Of a DNA stretch of 38,378 nt, positions 34,421 through 38,378 are shown piece by piece (the stretch's first letter is position 1; each line of letters opens with the position of its first letter). Origin of the DNA: Massilia timonae CCUG 45783. Its GTDB lineage: Bacteria > Pseudomonadota > Gammaproteobacteria > Burkholderiales > Burkholderiaceae_D. A program made the translations under genes and the position numbers. Under the pieces are notes generated by a model. That model made no database searches, was not told the DNA's origin, and saw nothing but the letters and a program-made list of their open reading frames with translations. The stretch is from NCBI RefSeq assembly GCF_000315425.1, contig NZ_JH992926.1, forward strand, positions 356,022 to 394,399, in the 5' to 3' direction.

Positions 34421-34668
34421 TTAGTCGAAAATTACGTCACCTGATTTAGGTACGAGTACTCCGAGCCTGCTGTTTTCAGCAGCGTGCCTGGCAATCTGTT
34501 CGAGGCGCAGCTGGTCCTCCAGACTTGCCAGGTTCTGCTTAGCCGAGGCCTATTTTCGGAACACGTCCTCCATGGTTGCCGCACGTCGCCCAGCTGCGAT
34601 TCCAGCGCAGCCTGGGCATGCTCATGCGCTTCCTGCAGTTCCGCCGTTCGCGCGCTAGGTAACCTCAT
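34421..34668 (-). pseudogene. coiled-coil protein relic with frameshift
   Basis: On the minus strand one frame gives RTAELQEAHEHAQAALESQL, then GDVRQ. The coding signal then passes into another frame: ASAKQNLASLEDQLRLEQIA, then RHAAENSRLGVLVPKSGDVI, ending FD and a stop at 34421. At least one frameshift and one stop separate the parts. The heptad-rich Ala/Glu/Gln/Leu pattern recalls KfrA-type or other plasmid coiled-coil proteins, but that is only a resemblance. It begins right behind the nuclease-like gene. Confidence 0.5.
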
Positions 34669-34674
34669 CTCGGC

Positions 34675-36528
34675 CTACAGGATTGGAAACGTCAGCTCCG
34701 CTCCATTGACGTCGAAGATCCGGCACCCACCAACGGTGATGCTCCATTTCTCTTTCACGCTCAGATAGCTATTCATTGCAAACAGCAATTGGCGCCCCGG
34801 ACGCAAGGGATTCTCATTGTCCTGCTTCCCGACCAGTTCCATCAGTACGCTTGACAGCCTATTCGGATCATCAAGGGGCAGACCGTCAAGATCGAGATTC
34901 ATGATGTTAATCCTCTCTTTCGAATAACTGGTAAGCTGGCCACGTAACAGATTGCGGAAGGTATTCCATTCATAGAATGCCACACCATTTTTCAACGCAA
35001 AATCGAGGTTTTCAATCGTATGAATAACGATAAATCCCGTGTTCTCTTCAAGGAACCGGTGGTCGACCTTTGCCAAGAACGTAGACGACACTCCAGACTC
35101 TTTCAGGGATGCGCGAATCCGTTCTAGGAAAACCGGATCGCCGAACTGCGCCCTGCTACCGAGTAGCTGATCTACGGCCTTGTTGAGCTGCTTGTTTTTC
35201 GCATATTCGTCGAGCTCATCGCGGAAGTATGGCAGCAGACTTGCAACCCGGTGCTTGATCTGGCAAAAGTAGAGCCGCTCAAGGGTTTCATCGGCGACGA
35301 TCAAGTCGATGTCATACTTTCCTTCCTTCTCCGATTTCGCTGTGACCTCTTGTCCATACCGATAGCGCGCAGTACCCACCCGCTTGTTCAGGTAGGCGGG
35401 TATGTATTTTTTGTCGAACCAGTCGCCGCGTTTCGTCATCTTGGCGAGCATGGGATTCAAGGACGAAATCAGCCCATACTTCAGGCCCAGCATGCCGATG
35501 CGAAGTGTGCCTGGGCCGGATCGAACGATGAGCGCTTCGCCCTCGCGAGCAGTCTCAGACTCGGCGAAAAGTTCGTCCAGTTCGCTGTGCAGGAAGCCGG
35601 CCGCGTAGATGGATGCGACAGGATAGTCCTGAGGTAAGGCGGTGTGGTTGCCGGGGATGACATCCGAAACCTTTAGCTTCTGGAAGTCGGCATAACTCAT
35701 GAGATACAGATAGCAGATCAGTTCCGTCCGTCGCGCCAGCCGGGTGTAGAGGGCCTTGTCGACGGAGTAAATCATATCCACGAAATCCCCATGAAATGAA
35801 ATGGTTTTGTCGAGCGTATTCTCGACAAAACCGACGAACGCTGGGTGACGCGCGCGAACGCCCTGCTCTAATGAGGCGCCATTCGCGCGTAAGGCCGAAT
35901 GCACCGCCGTCCGTAGCATGATGTCCGCAATATTGCTTTGAAAGCTCCAATGGTGCCCGAACCAGTAAAGACGAATGGCCTCCAGGATCGGCTCCTCGTC
36001 GGCAAGCTGATAAGGAATGATGCCTTTGCGAGGAATGACGATGCCTGCAAGCACCCATAGACAAAAACACGATAGCGCGTAGAGCGAGATGAAGGCTGCC
36101 TGATCCTGAGGTGAGAAAGACTGGAAAGACTGCCCTTCCTTTGAAAGGTCTTCGACGGCTTGGCCGACGAAACTGTCGTGCATCTCCAGCAGCCGTGATT
36201 GAGCATGTTCCATTTGAGTAGGGCTGGTCACAACGAATGCGTCAAGCGCGACATAATGAAATCGTAGCCCCAGAAATCGTGCTTTGGTGCCGGGTTGGAT
36301 ACGCGACCGGCAGTAACGCTGCACTTTCGCAAAACGGACGAAAACATCATGCGGAATGTGTGGTTTCAGAAGGTCAAGGTCGCAGTTCCAAGGCAAATAC
36401 ATCAGCTGCCGACCGATCGTCCAGGCATCACCGGTCAGGCGTTTTTCCAGATATTCAAGCAAGTACATGAACCAGAGCCGTTTAATTGAATGAGGGAACC
36501 CGACAGTCCCGGCCACTCGGGATGCCAT
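34675..36528 (-). CDS. uncharacterised protein with PD-(D/E)xK nuclease-like motif
   Basis: 617 residues; family not recognised. A hydrophobic segment (about 146-165, FISLYALSCFCLWVLAGIVI) lies in the first third. Residues 390-430 show a restriction-endonuclease-like pattern: GQEVTAKSEKEGKYDIDLIV followed by CQIKHRV. Candidate ligands are Glu394 or Glu400, Asp406/Asp408 and the QxK pair Gln423/Lys425, as in enzymes where Gln replaces the second Glu. The rest is helical with no clear motif. It stands beside transposition genes, in the position where Tn7-like and island elements often carry defence genes. Nuclease activity is a hypothesis. Confidence 0.6.
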   Translation of the reverse strand: MASRVAGTVGFPHSIKRLWFMYLLEYLEKRLTGDAWTIGRQLMYLPWNCDLDLLKPHIPHDVFVRFAKVQRYCRSRIQPGTKARFLGLRFHYVALDAFVVTSPTQMEHAQSRLLEMHDSFVGQAVEDLSKEGQSFQSFSPQDQAAFISLYALSCFCLWVLAGIVIPRKGIIPYQLADEEPILEAIRLYWFGHHWSFQSNIADIMLRTAVHSALRANGASLEQGVRARHPAFVGFVENTLDKTISFHGDFVDMIYSVDKALYTRLARRTELICYLYLMSYADFQKLKVSDVIPGNHTALPQDYPVASIYAAGFLHSELDELFAESETAREGEALIVRSGPGTLRIGMLGLKYGLISSLNPMLAKMTKRGDWFDKKYIPAYLNKRVGTARYRYGQEVTAKSEKEGKYDIDLIVADETLERLYFCQIKHRVASLLPYFRDELDEYAKNKQLNKAVDQLLGSRAQFGDPVFLERIRASLKESGVSSTFLAKVDHRFLEENTGFIVIHTIENLDFALKNGVAFYEWNTFRNLLRGQLTSYSKERINIMNLDLDGLPLDDPNRLSSVLMELVGKQDNENPLRPGRQLLFAMNSYLSVKEKWSITVGGCRIFDVNGAELTFPIL

Positions 36529-36677
36529 TCCCGCATTCTACTTTTTTTGTCTGCAATGACTATCGGCCAGGGTGCGGCAGGTATCCTTATTGGTGGCATG
36601 TTGGCGAGAATTTGCGCGGCATTGCGCAGCCGATGAACTCATGCGATGAACTGCCAGGCATTGTCAGTGCCAGTTGG

Positions 36678-37250
36678 TCACGTACTTTTGGCAATCGGGG
36701 CGAGTAGCTGCTCCTTGAATCTGTCCTTGACCCACTCGTTGTAAATGTGGACAAACTGCATGGTCAAGACCTTGAACTTATTGGCATTCGCACCCGAGGC
36801 CACGTAGTGCATCAGCTCATGCTGCCCGGGGCCGAATTCCGATTCCCGTGGACTGCGTTCCGTGAGTCCCAAGTTAATGTCCCGGGTCGCATGCTCGCCA
36901 AAGATCGCCTTGAACAGGAAGTGATGTGCCTCGGGCGGTCGCCCGCTGACAGCGTGCAGGACGTCGCTGAAGTCCACGCTACTGCCGCCTCCGTGAACCT
37001 CGCGGAGATCATGCGTTAGTTTCGTGCGCATTACTCCGTACAAGGCTGTGCCCTCCTTGCTGCCAGAATAGTCAGACAGGTTCTTCTGCCAGGCCCCGGA
37101 AAGGAAGGGATTGGCGCCGAAATGCAAAGGCAACTGGGCGTCGAGGACCTGGTACACTTCGTTGACCAAATCCTGGTCGAGCAGCACGTTCGGTTTGCTT
37201 TTCACAGCGGCGGCAATCCTCTGGCCCAGTGTCTGGTACACGGCGGTCAC
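36678..37250 (-). CDS. uncharacterised protein with HNH-like/toxin-like His cluster, probably 5'-truncated
   Basis: 190 residues from GTG 37250, the only plausible start before an upstream stop. The middle reads RPPEAHHFLFKAIFGEHATR, then DINLGLTERSPRESEFGPGQ and HELMHYVASG. The HH...N...GxGQHELMH spacing is reminiscent of HNH-fold nuclease domains of polymorphic toxins, but I cannot place it in a family. The open frame is cut 14 bp upstream by the end of the IS481-type element, so the native gene probably extended further. It is followed on the same strand by the 617-residue gene after 149 bp with no gene in between. Confidence 0.5.
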   Translation of the reverse strand: MTAVYQTLGQRIAAAVKSKPNVLLDQDLVNEVYQVLDAQLPLHFGANPFLSGAWQKNLSDYSGSKEGTALYGVMRTKLTHDLREVHGGGSSVDFSDVLHAVSGRPPEAHHFLFKAIFGEHATRDINLGLTERSPRESEFGPGQHELMHYVASGANANKFKVLTMQFVHIYNEWVKDRFKEQLLAPIAKST

Positions 37251-37263
37251 CGCCTGGGTGGGG

Positions 37264-38378
37264 TGTCCGAAGTTACTTGTTTAGTGCCGTGCGATCATAT
37301 TCCTCGTCGTAGCTGGCCTTTATTCCGAGCAAAGGCTATGCTGAACGAGTTGATTGCTGGGTTCAGCAATCCCGGAATTTCAAAGCACCAGGAGCAATTT
37401 GCAGCATGAGTTCACGCATTCACCCGCAAGCCCGAACTACACCGAAAACGCGCCAAGAGATCAAGGACTCGGGCCTGTCAGATCGCCAGGCGGCCAAGGT
37501 CTTCAATGTCAGCCGGGCTACCGCCAAGAAGTGGCTCAAGCGTGATGATGTACAGGACCGTTCCCACCGTGCCCATGTCCTCAAGACCACCCTGAGCGCA
37601 GCGCAGGAAGCGATCGTGCTTGCGCTGCGCCAGTCGCTTTATTTGCCATTGGACGATCTTCTCTTCGTCACCAAGCAGTACATCAATCCTGACGTCTCTC
37701 GCTCAGGTCTTGCCCGCCTTTTGAAGCGCGAGGGCATGTCACGTCTTGAAGATGTCATCCCGAAAGCTGAAGGCGAAACGATCGCGCCGAAAAAGACGTT
37801 CAAGGATTACGAACCAGGCTTCGTTCACATCGATATCAAATACTTGCCCCAGATGCCTGACGAAACCTCGCGTCGCTATCTGTTCGTCGCGATCGACCGG
37901 GCCACGCGATGGGTTTTCATGCACATCTATGGCGACATGACGGACAAGAGCAGCGTCGATTTCCTGCGTCGGCTCAAGCTTGCTTCACCGATCAAGATCA
38001 GCAAGATACTGACAGATAACGGCTCTCAGTTCACTGACCGCTTCGCTACCAAGGACAAGAAGCCGAGCGGCAACCATGCCTTCGATGTGGCTTGTACCGC
38101 ACTGCCGGCAGAGCATCGCCTGGCACCGCCACGGCACCCGCAAACGAATGGCATGGTAGAGCGCTTCAACGGACGAATCAACGAACTGCTACAGCAAACC
38201 CGTTTCGACAGCAGGGCTGATCTGGAGGCGACCTTGATGAACTACTTGAAGCTCTACAACCATCATATTCCGCAACGCGCCATCGACAGCAAAACACCAA
38301 TTCTGGCGCTCAAAGAATGGCAGAAAAAGCGCCCCGAATTATTTGTCAAACGGGTTTATGAACAGGCGGGACTTGACA
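37264..38378 (+). mobile_element. IS481-family element, cut by window edge
   Basis: The element appears to begin at TGTCCGAAGTTACTTG near 37264, directly beside the truncated toxin-like frame, and carries one long transposase gene that continues past the window end. The second inverted repeat is outside, so the left end is estimated from the TGT start and the break in the neighbour gene. Confidence 0.75.
37406..38378 (+). CDS. IS481-family DDE transposase, partial at 3' end
   Basis: At least 324 residues from ATG 37406 (MSSRIHPQARTTPKTRQEIK). An N-terminal HTH (GLSDRQAAKVFNVSRATAKK) and a second HTH-like domain precede the rve core: VHIDIKYLPQ (Asp), ILTDNGSQFT (Asp) and GMVERFNGRI (Glu). 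The frame is open to the last base of the window, so the C terminus is missing here. An AGGAG lies about 14 nt before the ATG, further than usual. Confidence 0.92.
   Translation, partial: MSSRIHPQARTTPKTRQEIKDSGLSDRQAAKVFNVSRATAKKWLKRDDVQDRSHRAHVLKTTLSAAQEAIVLALRQSLYLPLDDLLFVTKQYINPDVSRSGLARLLKREGMSRLEDVIPKAEGETIAPKKTFKDYEPGFVHIDIKYLPQMPDETSRRYLFVAIDRATRWVFMHIYGDMTDKSSVDFLRRLKLASPIKISKILTDNGSQFTDRFATKDKKPSGNHAFDVACTALPAEHRLAPPRHPQTNGMVERFNGRINELLQQTRFDSRADLEATLMNYLKLYNHHIPQRAIDSKTPILALKEWQKKRPELFVKRVYEQAGLD

Overview
This window looks like an accessory region (plasmid, genomic island or ICE-type segment) of a betaproteobacterium, most probably of the order Burkholderiales. The base composition, the czc/pbr-type metal-resistance genes, the IS3/IS21/IS481 transposases and the codon usage all fit that group, but no core chromosomal gene is present to fix the genus. 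It is a patchwork of stress and metal resistance genes, a defence/toxin-antitoxin module and transposition genes, interrupted by at least five insertion sequences.

Layout. 1-1085: an IS3-family element cut by the window edge. 1379-5895: an ietA/ietS-type pair (AAA+ ATPase plus subtilisin-like protease, known as a plasmid-stability toxin-antitoxin and anti-phage system). The last codons of ietS are split off by a second IS3-family element (4622-5815) with a visible 4-bp target duplication. 5920-7116: a tyrosine recombinase immediately behind ietS. 7273-8802: gmhA (phosphoheptose isomerase) and czcD (CDF Zn/Cd/Co exporter) in one leftward unit, followed by a third IS3-family element (8877-10454).

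10508-19919: a leftward metal-efflux block: a P1B-type ATPase (PbrA/ZntA/CadA type), czcI, czcC, czcB, czcA and a degenerate CDF-like membrane protein. A divergent MerR-type regulator (20010) and a pbrT-like cytochrome c/FTR1 permease (20569-22497) lie to the right. 22498-24127 is a graveyard: a dihydrolipoamide dehydrogenase relic and an internally deleted second czc cluster. It is still preceded by an intact MerR-family gene and operator (24191-24639). A second operator drives an unusual two-HMA plus CDF-transmembrane fusion gene (24741-25808). Four MerR-type promoters with 19-bp spacers tie this block into one regulon or two closely related ones.

25912-34043: the transposition operon of a Tn7-like (tnsA-tnsB-tnsC-tniQ order) transposon, read leftward with overlapping start/stop codons and preceded by an XRE regulator and a pair of 172-bp direct repeats. 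Its TniQ target-selector gene is broken by an IS21-family element with a 5-bp duplication (TTCGG). Removing the element rebuilds a perfect open frame. The TnsA-like protein keeps the fold but appears to lack the endonuclease residues.

34253-37250: decayed coiled-coil sequence, an uncharacterised 617-residue protein with a PD-(D/E)xK-like signature, and a 190-residue His-rich nuclease/toxin-like protein whose upstream end abuts an IS481-family element (37264 to the window end). The most interesting points are the Tn7-like element with an apparently dead TnsA, the IS-remodelled ietS, the HMA-HMA-CDF fusion with its own MerR-type promoter, and the uncharacterised nuclease-like genes.
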